This document shows positions 17,796-26,903 of a stretch of 64,000 nt of DNA, in pieces; the stretch's first letter is position 1, and every line of letters begins with the position of its first letter. The position numbers and the translations under genes are program-made. The stretch comes from Agromyces sp. S2-1-8 (GTDB lineage Bacteria > Actinomycetota > Actinomycetes > Actinomycetales > Microbacteriaceae). Location of the stretch: positions 1,674,001 to 1,738,000 of the forward strand of contig NZ_JAJOLP010000001.1 in NCBI RefSeq assembly GCF_021129215.1, read 5' to 3'. The notes below the pieces were generated by a model, which was given only the letters and a program-made list of their open reading frames with translations, searched no databases and was not told the DNA's origin.

Positions 17796-18659
17796 TCACC
17801 CCGGTGCGCCGGGTCGGGGAAGCCGCGCGATGAGCGCCATCGCGTCGAAGGGGGCGCGGACCTTCACGTCGTTGTCGAAGAAGAGGTACGCGTCGCGGCC
17901 GGCGTCGAGCTGCGTGCGCGCCCAGTCGGCCCAGCGGTCGAGCGCCTCGTCGTCGTAGCCGGAGGCGTAGAGCTCCTCCTCGCCGTGCAGCCGGGCGTAC
18001 GCGAAGTCGGCAGTGACGCGATCGATCCGCGGGTACCGGCCGGCCGTGTCCGCGACGACGCTCGCCACGCGGTGCGCGGCGAGCAGGTCGGCCCATTCGT
18101 CGCCGGCCGCTTCGAACGACGGATGGCGCACCTCGACCGCGTGCCGGAGCGGCGCCTCCTCGCCGGCGCGGTAGGAGGCCCGGCCGCGCATCCGGTCGTC
18201 CTGCCGGGCGGCGAGGCGCGACGCCGCCGACCGCGTCGCAGGCAGCGAGCCGAGGAACCGCTCGAGCAGTCCGCGGTCGTAGGGAAGGGTCGGCGGCAGT
18301 TGCCAGAGGATCGGACCGAGCTTCGCGCCGAGGTCGAGCACACCCGAGGCGAAGAAGTTCGCGAGCGGTGCGTCCGACTCGTGCAGTCGCTTGATGTGCG
18401 TGATGAACCGCGGCCCCTTGACGGCGAACACGAAACCGTCGGGAACGGTGTCGCGCCAGCGCGCCCAGCTCGGCGGCCGCTGCAGCGCGTAGAACGAGCC
18501 GTTGAGCTCGATCGCCGACATGCGGTCGGCGGCATACGCGAGCTCGTCGGCCTGCCGGAGTCCGGCCGGGTAGAACTCCCGGCGCCAGCGCGGGTACACC
18601 CATCCCGAGATGCCGATCCGCACCTCCGGATGCCGCGTTCCACCGCCGCCGCGCGCCAC
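17796..18659 (-). CDS. DUF72 (YecE-like) family protein
   Basis: A DUF72 protein of about 287 residues with a TIM-barrel-like fold. The start region VRIGISGWVYPRW, then FYPAGLRQADELAYAADRMS, ELNGSFYALQRPPSWARW and FVFAVKGPRFITHIKRL are hallmark segments. Later come GPILWQLPPTLPYD and AVEVRHPSF. Function is not established. GTG 18659 is used here; GTG 18623, which would begin exactly at the conserved motif, is the main alternative. It is divergent from sucC across a 219-bp region. Confidence 0.8.
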   Translation of the reverse strand: MARGGGGTRHPEVRIGISGWVYPRWRREFYPAGLRQADELAYAADRMSAIELNGSFYALQRPPSWARWRDTVPDGFVFAVKGPRFITHIKRLHESDAPLANFFASGVLDLGAKLGPILWQLPPTLPYDRGLLERFLGSLPATRSAASRLAARQDDRMRGRASYRAGEEAPLRHAVEVRHPSFEAAGDEWADLLAAHRVASVVADTAGRYPRIDRVTADFAYARLHGEEELYASGYDDEALDRWADWARTQLDAGRDAYLFFDNDVKVRAPFDAMALIARLPRPGAPG

Positions 18660-18763
18660 CCCGCCAGTCTCGCGAAGCGCGCCCGCGCCGCCAAGGGGGT
18701 TGCCGTCCGGACACCGAGACACCGAGGCATCCCGCCCGATTCTCGGCCCGCCGAGGCGGGGAG

Positions 18764-18769
18764 TAGCAT
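18764..18769 (+). promoter_or_regulatory. Possible -10 box (TAGCAT) for sucC
   Basis: TAGCAT lies 18 bp upstream of the near-palindrome at 18787. If it is the -10 element, the palindrome falls just downstream of the transcription start, a position suited to repression. No convincing -35 is seen. Confidence 0.3.
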
Positions 18770-18786
18770 GGTAGTCGGCCCACTTG

Positions 18787-18800
18787 TCTTGACGTCGAGA
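18787..18800. promoter_or_regulatory. Near-palindrome upstream of sucC, shared with icd
   Basis: TCTTGA-CG-TCGAGA, preceded by TTG and followed by TGT. The same motif, TCTCGA-TG-TCGAGA, lies upstream of icd at 48068-48081. It is probably a binding site for a regulator of TCA-cycle genes; the protein is not identified. Confidence 0.55.
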
Positions 18801-18878
18801 TGTTTTTCGTCGCCCTCCGGGCCGAAACCCACCAGCCCCTGTGCGCGATCGCGCGTGCGGACCGATTGGAAGTAGAGC

Positions 18879-20042
18879 GTGGATCTTTACGAGTACCAGG
18901 CCAGAGACCTGTTCGAGCAGTACGGGGTCCCGGTGCTCCCGGGCATCGTCGCCGACACCCCCGACGAGGTGCGTGCGGCGGCCGAGAAGCTCGGCGGCGT
19001 CGTCGTGGTCAAGGCCCAGGTGAAGACGGGCGGCCGCGGCAAGGCCGGCGGCGTCAAGGTCGCGAAGAACCCCGACGAGGCGTACGAGGCGGCCAAGGCC
19101 ATCCTCGGCCTCGACATCAAGGGCCACGTCGTCAAGCGCGTCATGGTCGCCGGCGGCGCCCGCATCGCGCAGGAGTTCTACTTCTCGGTGCTGCTCGACC
19201 GCGCCAACCGCTCCTACCTCTCGCTCACGAGCGTCGAGGGCGGCATGGAGATCGAGCAGCTCGCCGTCGAGAAGCCCGAGGCGCTCGCGCGCATCGAGGT
19301 CGACCCGATCGCGGGCGTGACGCTCGAGAAGGCGAAGGAGATCGCGGTCGCCGCGAACTTCCCGGCCGAGCTCGTCGACAAGGTCGCCGACGTCTTCGTG
19401 AAGCTCTACGAGGTCTACACGGGCGAGGATGCGACGCTCGTCGAGGTCAACCCGCTCATCCTCGACGAAGACGGCAACGTCATCGCCCTCGACGGCAAGG
19501 TCTCGCTCGACGAGAACGCCGAGTTCCGTCACGCGAACCACGCCCTCCTCGAGGACAAGGCCGCGGCCGACCCGCTCGAGGCCGCCGCGAAGGCCCTCGA
19601 CCTCAACTACGTCAAGCTCGACGGCGAGGTCGGCATCATCGGCAACGGCGCGGGCCTCGTCATGTCGACGCTCGACGTCGTCGCCTACGCCGGTGAGAAC
19701 CACGGCAACGTCAAGCCCGCGAACTTCCTCGACATCGGCGGCGGCGCCTCGGCCGAGGTCATGGCCAACGGCCTCGGCATCATCCTCGGCGACCCGCAGG
19801 TCAAGAGCGTGTTCGTCAACGTCTTCGGCGGCATCACCGCGTGCGACCAGGTCGCCAAGGGCATCGTCGGCGCGCTCGCCGAGCTCGGCTCGGCCGCGAA
19901 CAAGCCGCTCGTCGTGCGCCTCGACGGCAACAACGTCGTCGAGGGCCGCCGCATCCTCGAAGAGGCCGCGCACCCGCTGGTGACGCTCGCCGAGAACATG
20001 GACCAGGGCGCCGACAAGGCCGCCGAGCTGGCGAACGCGTAA
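18879..20042 (+). CDS. sucC: Succinyl-CoA synthetase beta subunit
   Basis: A 387-residue ADP-forming succinyl-CoA ligase beta chain. It starts with the ATP-grasp signature [19 protein letters not shown] and has [16 protein letters not shown] and the metal site [19 protein letters not shown]. Domain 3 carries [13 protein letters not shown] and [17 protein letters not shown]. With SucD it converts succinyl-CoA, ADP and phosphate to succinate and ATP. GTG 18879 has a weak upstream AAGTAGAG. sucD follows after 15 nt. The promoter region holds the near-palindrome shared with icd. Confidence 0.97.
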   Translation: MDLYEYQARDLFEQYGVPVLPGIVADTPDEVRAAAEKLGGVVVVKAQVKTGGRGKAGGVKVAKNPDEAYEAAKAILGLDIKGHVVKRVMVAGGARIAQEFYFSVLLDRANRSYLSLTSVEGGMEIEQLAVEKPEALARIEVDPIAGVTLEKAKEIAVAANFPAELVDKVADVFVKLYEVYTGEDATLVEVNPLILDEDGNVIALDGKVSLDENAEFRHANHALLEDKAAADPLEAAAKALDLNYVKLDGEVGIIGNGAGLVMSTLDVVAYAGENHGNVKPANFLDIGGGASAEVMANGLGIILGDPQVKSVFVNVFGGITACDQVAKGIVGALAELGSAANKPLVVRLDGNNVVEGRRILEEAAHPLVTLAENMDQGADKAAELANA

Positions 20043-20057
20043 GGGACTCACAGAGAA

Positions 20058-20966
20058 ATGACGATCTTCCTCAACAAGGACTCCAAGGTCATCGTCCAGG
20101 GCATCACCGGCGGCGAGGGCTCGAAGCACACCGCGCGCATGCTCGCGGCCGGCACCCAGGTGGTCGGCGGCGTGAACGCTCGCAAGGCCGGCACCACGGT
20201 GCTGCACACGGATGCCTCCGGCAACGCCGTCGAGCTCCCCGTCTTCGCCACCGTGGCCGAGGCCATGGCCTCCACCGGCGCCGACGTCTCGATCGCGTTC
20301 GTGCCTCCGGCCTTCACGAAGGACGCCGTCGTCGAGGCGATCGACGCCGAGATCCCCCTGCTCGTCATCATCACCGAGGGCGTGCCCGTGCAGGACTCGG
20401 CCGAGTTCTGGGCCTACGCCAAGGAGAAGGGCGGCACGACCCGCATCATCGGGCCGAACTGCCCCGGCATCATCAGCCCCGGTGAGTCGCTCGTCGGCAT
20501 CACCCCGGCGAACATCACCGGCAAGGGCCCGATCGGCCTCGTGTCGAAGTCGGGCACGCTCACGTACCAGATGATGTACGAGCTGCGCGACCTCGGCTTC
20601 TCGACCGCGATCGGCATCGGTGGCGACCCCATCATCGGCACGACGCACATCGACGCGCTCGCCGCGTTCGAGGCCGACCCCGAGACCAAGGCGATCGTCA
20701 TGATCGGCGAGATCGGCGGCGACGCCGAAGAGCGCGCGGCCGACTTCATCAAGGCGAACGTCACGAAGCCGGTCGTCGGCTACGTCGCGGGCTTCACCGC
20801 GCCCGAGGGCAAGACGATGGGCCACGCCGGCGCGATCGTCTCGGGCTCGGCGGGCACCGCGCAGGCGAAGAAGGAGGCCCTCGAGGCCGCCGGCGTCAAG
20901 GTCGGCAAGACCCCGAGCGAGACGGCGCAGCTCCTCCGCGAGGTCTACGCCGCGCTGGGCGCGTAG
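20058..20966 (+). CDS. sucD: Succinyl-CoA synthetase alpha subunit
   Basis: A 302-residue alpha chain. The N-terminal CoA-binding fold starts [20 protein letters not shown]; then come [13 protein letters not shown] and [20 protein letters not shown]. The phosphohistidine is His256 in [10 protein letters not shown]. Length and order are normal. It is co-transcribed with sucC and followed by a strong terminator hairpin. Confidence 0.97.
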   Translation: MTIFLNKDSKVIVQGITGGEGSKHTARMLAAGTQVVGGVNARKAGTTVLHTDASGNAVELPVFATVAEAMASTGADVSIAFVPPAFTKDAVVEAIDAEIPLLVIITEGVPVQDSAEFWAYAKEKGGTTRIIGPNCPGIISPGESLVGITPANITGKGPIGLVSKSGTLTYQMMYELRDLGFSTAIGIGGDPIIGTTHIDALAAFEADPETKAIVMIGEIGGDAEERAADFIKANVTKPVVGYVAGFTAPEGKTMGHAGAIVSGSAGTAQAKKEALEAAGVKVGKTPSETAQLLREVYAALGA

Positions 20967-20998
20967 GGCCGACGCCGAGGCATCCCGGCCGGATCGAC

Positions 20999-21031
20999 AG
21001 AACCCCGCAGACCGATGGTCTGCGGGGTTCT
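20999..21031 (+). terminator. Terminator after sucD
   Basis: A perfect 15-bp stem (AGAACCCCGCAGACC and complement) with a GAT loop, 32 nt after the stop. It could also serve the convergent secreted-protein gene, which ends at 21104. Confidence 0.8.
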
Positions 21032-21103
21032 GCGTTCGGCGGGGCGAATCGGGGGGACGCACCCGCCGGGTCGGTTACCTCATTTCGGTTACATTGCCTC
21101 CGA

Positions 21104-23116
21104 TCACGGGTCGACGACGACCGTGCACACGTAGGTGCCCGGCTCGAGGTCGTTCATGCTGAACGAGCCGTCGCCGTTCGCGCCGGTCGACGCATCCGGG
21201 TCGTCGGCACTCGCGCCGCACTCGATCGTCGAGGCCGTACCGCCGTCGACCTGCGAGTCGACGCTCACCGTGATGTTCGTCAGCGGCATGTTCGTGAACG
21301 AGACCGTGGCAGCCGCACCGACATCGGAGCAGTCGTCCTCGCTCGTCGCGACCGCGGCGTACTGCGGGTTGTCACTCGTGACCTTCTCGCCCGCGGGCAC
21401 CGTCTCGGTGACGGTGTAGGTGCCGGCGAAGGCGCTCACGAGCAGGCCGGGTACGCACACGGTGCCGTCGCTGCCCGTCTCGACCACGATCGGGTCGACG
21501 AGCCCGCCGCCCGTGACCGTGAACTCGACGCCCGACTCGGGGTGATCGCCGGGGCCGTCGGCCGCGTGCTTGTGCGTCTTCTCGATCAGGATCGCGCCGA
21601 CGTTGCGGTCGTTGTGGAAGGTGCAGACCACGTCCTCGCCGGGGTCGAGCACGATCGTCGCCGGGTCGGTTCCGTCATCGTCACCGGTGCAGCTCGCGCT
21701 GACCAGGTGCCAGTTGGCGGGAACCGTCTCAGCCACGTCGTACGGTCCGGGAACGAGGTTCGTGAACTGCTCCGAGTCCTTGCCCGCATCACCGGCGCCG
21801 GTCGTCGTCAGCGTGAACGGCGAAGTGAGCGTGCCCGATGTGAACTCGAACGCCCCCTGGCCGCTGTCGGTGACCTTCTCGACCGTGATCGATCCGCGCG
21901 CCTTGTTGTAGTACGTGCAGTCGACCGTGTCCGCCGCGGTATCGAGGCTGAAGGTGATCGTCGTCCCGTTGGTGGAGACGTTCGAGCCGTCGGAACTCGC
22001 CGTGCAGTCGATCTTGTCGAAGTCCCAGCCCGGAGGCAGGGCGGACTCGCTCACATGCCCGGTCGTGTTGATGGGCACCTTCGAGAAGGACGCCGACTCT
22101 CCGTCGCTGAGCGTGAACGTGGTCCCCGCCGGATCGCTCGAGAAGTCCTTCGTGTAGCTGAAGTCCTCGGTCGAGGGACTCGGATCGGTGACCTTGCGGA
22201 TGATGACGCCGCCGCAGGTCGGGAACCCGGTCTCGATCGGGGCGATGAAGTCCTTCATCGCGGCCGAGAACGAGTCGGAGGACCGGCTCTTCAGGTACGC
22301 GCTGCCGAACGTCTCGCACTGGTCGAGCGTGCTCGCGAGCGCGGTGAAGTCCACCGTCGCCTCGCCGAACGTCCGAGCCGAGATCGCGCCGAGACCGTCG
22401 GCGTTGCCGGCGGTGATGGCGGTCGTGTTGATCGAGCCGGTCGCGAGTCCGAGCGCGGTGAAGTTGGTCCGCTTCCCCCAGCAGGGCACCGAATTGCTCG
22501 CCTCGCACTGCGAGCCGGCTCCGGTGGTGACCCACGACGAGACGGACAGCTGCGGGTTCGTGCCGCCGTTCGAGAGGTCGTACTGGATCAGCAGGTCTCC
22601 GGAGGTGCGCACGGGCGTCACCCCGTTGGCAGAGAGGACCTTCGACTTGTTGAACTCGAAGTCCATGTTCGTCGTGCCGGTCGGATCCTGGACGCGGTGC
22701 CAGAAGAGGTGCAGGTACTGGTGCCCGTCGCCCTTCGTCTCGAGGTAGAGGCCGAAGTTCTTGAGATCGCTCTTGTTCGGCGGAATGCTGCCGCTCACGA
22801 CCGTGGGCACCGGGGTGTCCTCCTTCGACCCCTGGCCGAACGAGTCGTCGCCCGAGCCGCTCGCCTTGTCGGGCTTGCGGACCTCGGTGACGGTCGCCCA
22901 GTCGAGGTTGCCGGCGTGGTCGACGACCAGGTTCGCGTTGGTGTCGATCTCGAAGGAGCTCGTGCCGAACGGGACGTGGCTCGCATAGGCCGGCGAAATC
23001 GCGAGGCCGGCGAGCACGAGCCCGCCGACGGCGGCCACGGCGATCAGCGGGGAGCGCCGACGTCGCCGGCGCACGGGTGGGGTGGGACAGATCTCGGGTT
23101 GGTTGCGCAGTGGCAT
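21104..23116 (-). CDS. Secreted SpaA/Cna-B-like repeat protein
   Basis: A 670-residue exported protein. It has a basic N-terminus (VRRRRRRSPLIAVAAVGGLV) and a signal peptide ending near AYA. A roughly 280-residue N-terminal domain with several cysteines is followed by repeated prealbumin-like/Cna-B modules: IIRKVTDPSPSTEDFSYTKD, SITVEKVTDSGQGAFEF, ILIEKTHKHAADGPGDHPES, each with partners such as VSESALPPGWDF, VAETVPANW and VTETVPAGE. Such modules often carry isopeptide bonds. There is no LPXTG motif or C-terminal membrane anchor; the protein ends within a module. A surface or secreted adhesin-like role is inference. ATG 23116 has GGAGG 6 nt upstream. Confidence 0.75.
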   Translation of the reverse strand: MPLRNQPEICPTPPVRRRRRRSPLIAVAAVGGLVLAGLAISPAYASHVPFGTSSFEIDTNANLVVDHAGNLDWATVTEVRKPDKASGSGDDSFGQGSKEDTPVPTVVSGSIPPNKSDLKNFGLYLETKGDGHQYLHLFWHRVQDPTGTTNMDFEFNKSKVLSANGVTPVRTSGDLLIQYDLSNGGTNPQLSVSSWVTTGAGSQCEASNSVPCWGKRTNFTALGLATGSINTTAITAGNADGLGAISARTFGEATVDFTALASTLDQCETFGSAYLKSRSSDSFSAAMKDFIAPIETGFPTCGGVIIRKVTDPSPSTEDFSYTKDFSSDPAGTTFTLSDGESASFSKVPINTTGHVSESALPPGWDFDKIDCTASSDGSNVSTNGTTITFSLDTAADTVDCTYYNKARGSITVEKVTDSGQGAFEFTSGTLTSPFTLTTTGAGDAGKDSEQFTNLVPGPYDVAETVPANWHLVSASCTGDDDGTDPATIVLDPGEDVVCTFHNDRNVGAILIEKTHKHAADGPGDHPESGVEFTVTGGGLVDPIVVETGSDGTVCVPGLLVSAFAGTYTVTETVPAGEKVTSDNPQYAAVATSEDDCSDVGAAATVSFTNMPLTNITVSVDSQVDGGTASTIECGASADDPDASTGANGDGSFSMNDLEPGTYVCTVVVDP

Positions 23117-23288
23117 CGTCGCCTCCGGGTTCGCGCAGCGTCGTCCGGTCCGGGCGGACCGGACGGTCCTCCGCGGGGCGATGGGTTGCGAGGCGGCTGT
23201 GCGCGGGCGTGGCAGGGCGTGCGGGTGAGAGTCGTCGGGCCCGTCGTCGCGGGTAATCGACGGCGGGAATCATCGGACCCGAGGGGGA

Positions 23289-23309
23289 GTCTCAGGGCTC
23301 ATCTGAGAC
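23289..23309. promoter_or_regulatory. Inverted repeat in the divergent promoter region
   Basis: GTCTCAG-7 nt-CTGAGAC, a perfect 7-bp inverted repeat, in the 287 bp between the secreted-protein gene (minus) and the membrane-protein gene at 23404 (plus). It is a possible operator. Confidence 0.4.
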
Positions 23310-23336
23310 GGTACACCGGCCCGTGGCGATATGACA

Positions 23337-23355
23337 GAGTAATCGAGCATTACTC
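23337..23355. promoter_or_regulatory. AT-rich inverted repeat in the divergent promoter region
   Basis: GAGTAAT-CGAGC-ATTACTC, a perfect 7-bp inverted repeat and the most AT-rich spot of this intergenic region. A third inverted pair, ACAGGG/CCCTGT, follows at 23367-23389. Together they suggest regulated divergent transcription. Confidence 0.45.
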
Positions 23356-23403
23356 ATGAACCCAGAACAGGGGGTACCGCGCACCCTGTGAGAGAGTGGC
23401 GGA

Positions 23404-23946
23404 ATGAGCATGGAGAACCGGGATGCCTCGGCCGGGGCGTCGCAGGCGGGACAACCACGGGAGAGCCTCGTGCGCACCGCGTTCGTGACCGAGGAGTCCG
23501 TCTACGGAGTGCTGCTGGTCTCGGGCATGATCGTCGTCGCGGGCTCGCACGGGTCGAGCTCGTGGCAGGTGTTCTGGACGGTGATCGTCACGGTGATCGT
23601 CTTCTGGGCCGCGCACGTCTACGCCGGCACCGTGGCCCGCCACGGCCTCGCAGTCGAGGGGGTGATGGGCCTCAGGCAGGCGTTCTCCGAGGCGTTCCGA
23701 CGCTCGCTCGGCCTGCTGTTCTCGGCGCTCATCCCCTCGGCCATCCTGCTGCTCGGGGCGCTGGAGGTCGTGCCCGACGCCCTGACCATCTGGATCGCCC
23801 TGTGGGCGGGCGTCGTCGTGCTCGCAGTGCTCGGATTCGTCGCCTACCGTCGTCGGGGCGCGCCCCTGCACCTGCAGCTGCTCGGCGCGTTCGGCACCGC
23901 GGCGTTCGGGCTCGTCATGATCTTCTTGAAGGCCGTCGTCCACTGA
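23404..23946 (+). CDS. Hypothetical membrane protein
   Basis: A 180-residue protein with an Ala/Gly/Gln-rich cytoplasmic N-terminus and about five hydrophobic segments (TEESVYGVLLVSGMIVVAG, WQVFWTVIVTVIVFWAAHVY, LGLLFSALIPSAILLLGALE, LTIWIALWAGVVVLAVLGFV, and LLGAFGTAAFGLVMIFLKAV). I do not recognise a named family. It stands alone between the secreted-protein gene and another membrane protein on the same strand. Confidence 0.7.
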   Translation: MSMENRDASAGASQAGQPRESLVRTAFVTEESVYGVLLVSGMIVVAGSHGSSSWQVFWTVIVTVIVFWAAHVYAGTVARHGLAVEGVMGLRQAFSEAFRRSLGLLFSALIPSAILLLGALEVVPDALTIWIALWAGVVVLAVLGFVAYRRRGAPLHLQLLGAFGTAAFGLVMIFLKAVVH

Positions 23947-23996
23947 CGGTGTGTTCGCGGCCCGCGAACCGATATCGTCGTGCCAAAGGGGGCACG

Positions 23997-25508
23997 ATGC
24001 CGAAGATGACGAACGCCGAGCTGCAGGCTCGGATCGCAGAACTCGAGGGCGAGAACGCACGGCTTCGCGACGCGGCCGAGGCCGCCGAGGCGGCGGCCGC
24101 AGCCGAGTCGGAGGGGGCGGGCACGGCGCTCGAGCCGGCCGCCGTTCCGCGTGCGAAGCGCGGCCGCGGCCGTACGGCCGGGGCGATCGTGCTCGTCGTC
24201 ATCGGCCTGTTGCTCGCGCCGGTCGCGGTGGTGACCGGCTGGGCAAGGGCCGAGCTCGTCGACACCGACCAGTTCGTCGCGACCTTCGCTCCGCTGGCCG
24301 ACGACCCTGCCGTGCAGAGCTTCGTCGCCGACGAGGTGACGGCGGCGATCGAACAGCAGGTCGACATCCCGCAGCTCACCTCCGACGTGTTCGACGGCAT
24401 CCGCTCGCTCGACCTGCCCCCGAAGGCCCAGCAGGCGCTCGGCCTGCTCGAAGGGCCGGCCACGCAGGGCCTCCAGTCGCTCGTCTCCGGCGTCGTCGAC
24501 CGGGTCGTGACGAGCGACGCGTTCGCCGACATCTGGGCGAACGCACTGCGCGTCTCCCACAAGCAGTTCGTGGCCGCCATGCAGGGCGATCCGAACGCCG
24601 CGCTCGAGATCGGCGGCGACGGCACCCTGTCGGTGCAGCTGGGGCCGATCATCGAGGCCGTGAAGGACCGGCTCGTCGAGAACGGGGTCGGCTTCGCCGA
24701 GCAGATCCCGGTCATCGACAAGAGCATCGCGATCGCACAGGCCGACGCCTTCGTCTTCGTGCGCACGGTCTACTCGCTCGCCGTCGCCGTCGGCACGTGG
24801 CTGCCCTGGGTCGCGTTCGGCTTCATCGTCGCCGGTGTCTTCGTCGCCAAGCGGCGCTCGGCCGCCCTCTTCTGGACGGCAGGTGGGTTCGCACTCGCCA
24901 TGGGACTGCTCGCCGCGGGCTTCGCGGTCGGCCAGATCGTCTTCCTCGGGCTCGTGAGTCCGAGCCTGATCCCGGCCGGCGCCGCGACCGCGATCTACGG
25001 CTACGTGACCGAGGCGATGTCGTCGACGGCTGCGGCTGCCCTGGTCCTCGGCATCCTCGTCATGATCATCGCGTGGTTCGCCGGCCCATGGCGGCCGGCG
25101 CGCGCCGCTCGCTCGCTCGCGGGTTCGGGCTTCTCCGCACTCCGGCGCACGGCGGCCGCGCACGGCATCACGACGGGTGCCTTCGGCATCGCGCTCGACC
25201 GCGGGCGCGGCTTCGCCTACGGTGCGATCGCGCTCATCGCGGCCGCCGTGCTCATGTTCAACCGTCCGGTCACGACCGGGTCGGTCTGGGGCACGATCGT
25301 CGTCGCGCTCATCGCCGTGCTGCTCGTCGAGCTCCTGCGGCGGCCGGCCGACGAGATCGAGGCGGACGCCCTGGCGGCGACGGCGAGCACCGGCAGCAGC
25401 ACCGGCGGCGGCGAACCGTCGGGCGACGTCGACGGCGATGCCGACACCGCGGTGCTCGACGTCGACCGGCAGGAGACGGAACCGCTCGACACGTCCCTGC
25501 GCGGGTGA
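23997..25508 (+). CDS. Large membrane protein with N-terminal coiled coil, function unknown
   Basis: A 503-residue protein. Residues 1-40 form a charged coiled coil (LQARIAELEGENARLRDAAE). A first membrane helix (AGAIVLVVIGLLLAPVAVVT) is followed by WARAELVDTDQFVATFAPLA and a roughly 180-residue soluble, probably extracytoplasmic region. Further membrane helices follow from about 265 (LAVAVGTWLPWVAFGFIVAG onward). The tail is acidic and Gly/Ser-rich. Similar proteins occur widely in actinobacteria without known function. ATG 23997 is preceded by a GGGGG run. The 3' end runs into a 21-bp tandem repeat. Confidence 0.75.
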   Translation: MPKMTNAELQARIAELEGENARLRDAAEAAEAAAAAESEGAGTALEPAAVPRAKRGRGRTAGAIVLVVIGLLLAPVAVVTGWARAELVDTDQFVATFAPLADDPAVQSFVADEVTAAIEQQVDIPQLTSDVFDGIRSLDLPPKAQQALGLLEGPATQGLQSLVSGVVDRVVTSDAFADIWANALRVSHKQFVAAMQGDPNAALEIGGDGTLSVQLGPIIEAVKDRLVENGVGFAEQIPVIDKSIAIAQADAFVFVRTVYSLAVAVGTWLPWVAFGFIVAGVFVAKRRSAALFWTAGGFALAMGLLAAGFAVGQIVFLGLVSPSLIPAGAATAIYGYVTEAMSSTAAAALVLGILVMIIAWFAGPWRPARAARSLAGSGFSALRRTAAAHGITTGAFGIALDRGRGFAYGAIALIAAAVLMFNRPVTTGSVWGTIVVALIAVLLVELLRRPADEIEADALAATASTGSSTGGGEPSGDVDGDADTAVLDVDRQETEPLDTSLRG

Positions 25509-25573
25509 TCGACGTCCCCGCGCGGGCGATCGACGTCCCTGCGCGGGCGATCGACGTCCCCGCGCGGGTGATA
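25491..25573. repeat. Four 21-bp tandem repeats
   Basis: Four head-to-tail units of 21 bp (the last lacks one base) starting at 25491, 25512, 25533 and 25554, each of the form ACGTCCCYGCGCGGGYGATC followed by G. The first unit covers the stop codon of the preceding gene; the array lies 59 nt before the next start. Unit differences are only C/T at two positions plus the end. Confidence 0.85.
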
Positions 25574-25615
25574 AACCTCGCCGCGGCGCCGTCGGTCGAA
25601 CCATCCGCACGCCTG

Positions 25616-25621
25616 TAGGCT
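25616..25621 (+). promoter_or_regulatory. -10 box (TAGGCT) of the DUF6350 gene
   Basis: TAGGCT lies 10 nt before ATG 25632 and fits the series of such boxes in this window. Confidence 0.45.
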
Positions 25622-25631
25622 CGACGGCGTC

Positions 25632-26894
25632 ATGAGACGCACGACGATCGCCCTGCTCGCCGCCCTCGAAGCCGCCGTTGCCGCGCTCATCGGGCTCGGC
25701 GTCGCGCTCGTGCCGCTGCTCGTCGTGTGGGCCGTGCATTTCGGGCTGGCGGTCGACGTCTCGTCCTTCTTCCGCGCCGCCGCCGACGGCTGGCTGCTCG
25801 GTCACGGCGTCGACGTGGTCGTGCAGCTCGATGAACTCACGGCCGCGCGCATCGCGCTGCCGGGTGCGGGCGACCCGTTCCCCATCACGATCGCGCTGCT
25901 CGGGTTCGCTCTGCTGACCGTCGTCGCGGGCCGCCGAATCGGTCGCCGCTCCGCCGCAGGCGGGCACTCGATCACGGGCTCGGTCGCCGCGGTCGTCGTC
26001 TACGCGGCCGCCGGCGGCGTGCTCGGCCTCTCCGCGAGCACGGGTTCGGCAGCGGTGCCGTTCTGGCAGGCGCTCCTGCTGCCGGCGTTCGTGATGGCGA
26101 TCGGCGTGGTGCTCGGGGCCGGCCTCGAGACGCTGCGCGAGGCCGGTGCCGGCGACCTCGCCGGCGGCTGGGTGCGCGCCCGCCTCGACGACCTCTCGCC
26201 CGCCCTCGTCGCCTCGGTGCGTCAGGCGACCCGCATCGGCGCGGGTGCCGCGTTCGGCGTGCTCGCCGTCGCCGGGGTCGTGGTTGCGGTGCTCATCGCG
26301 GCCGACTACGCGACGATCGCAGGGCTCGCCCAGGCGCTCGGCGCCGGCGTCGACGGCGGACTCCTGCTCCTGGTCACCGAGTTGGCATTCCTGCCGAACT
26401 TCGTGATCTGGGTCGCGTCGTGGCTGCTGGGGCCCGGCTTCGCGATCGGGACGGGCACGACGGTCGCCCCCGGGGGCACGGTGCTCGGGCAGATCCCCGG
26501 CATCCCGCTGCTCGGCGCGCTGCCGGGCGATGCGCCCGCGTCGGGCGTGCTGTGGCTTCTCGTGCCCGTCGTGCTCGGGTTCGTCGGAGCGTGGTTCGTG
26601 CTGCGCGCCGGGTCGCCCGTCGACGAGCACGACCCGTGGTGGCGCCCCGCGGCCGTCGGAGCCGGCGCCGCTTTCGTCGCCGCGATCGTGCTCGGGCTGC
26701 TCGCCTGGTGGTCGGGCGGCGCGATCGGGCCCGGTCGGCTCGCGGTCGTCGGCCCCGATGCGTGGGCCGTCGCGCTCGTCACCGCGGCGACCGTCGGCAC
26801 CGGGGCGATCGTGGGCGGCGTCGCCGCTCGCGTGCAGCAGCGCACGGGCCTCGCCGCCGCCGCCGAGACGTCACGCCCCGATCTCGGCCGGTAG
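25632..26894 (+). CDS. DUF6350 (PerM-like) membrane protein
   Basis: A 420-residue protein with about nine hydrophobic segments and hardly any soluble domains, matching DUF6350, a family in actinobacteria whose mycobacterial member PerM is linked to cell division and is typically encoded directly before purN. Features include [20 protein letters not shown] and the polar region [20 protein letters not shown], which is well conserved in the family. Location immediately upstream of purN-purH supports the assignment. The TAG stop codon forms the start of the purN -10 box. Confidence 0.75.
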   Translation: MRRTTIALLAALEAAVAALIGLGVALVPLLVVWAVHFGLAVDVSSFFRAAADGWLLGHGVDVVVQLDELTAARIALPGAGDPFPITIALLGFALLTVVAGRRIGRRSAAGGHSITGSVAAVVVYAAAGGVLGLSASTGSAAVPFWQALLLPAFVMAIGVVLGAGLETLREAGAGDLAGGWVRARLDDLSPALVASVRQATRIGAGAAFGVLAVAGVVVAVLIAADYATIAGLAQALGAGVDGGLLLLVTELAFLPNFVIWVASWLLGPGFAIGTGTTVAPGGTVLGQIPGIPLLGALPGDAPASGVLWLLVPVVLGFVGAWFVLRAGSPVDEHDPWWRPAAVGAGAAFVAAIVLGLLAWWSGGAIGPGRLAVVGPDAWAVALVTAATVGTGAIVGGVAARVQQRTGLAAAAETSRPDLGR

Positions 26895-26897
26895 GCT
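26892..26897 (+). promoter_or_regulatory. -10 box (TAGGCT) of purN
   Basis: TAGGCT begins with the stop codon of the DUF6350 gene and ends 6 nt before GTG 26904. It is the same arrangement as at 2477, where a stop codon doubles as the first part of a -10 element. Confidence 0.5.
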
Positions 26898-26903
26898 CGA
26901 GGA

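Noticed and set aside
17796..21062. Open frame of over 1000 codons on the minus strand across sucCD
   Set aside because: Only its last part (17796-18659) is a real DUF72 gene; the rest is the antisense shadow of sucC and sucD, caused by GC-rich codon bias.
25491..25573. CRISPR-like array
   Set aside because: Units follow each other directly without spacers, and no cas genes are present.
23844..26630. Long minus-strand open frame opposite the membrane protein genes
   Set aside because: A shadow frame with no domain; the plus-strand frames give proper membrane helices.
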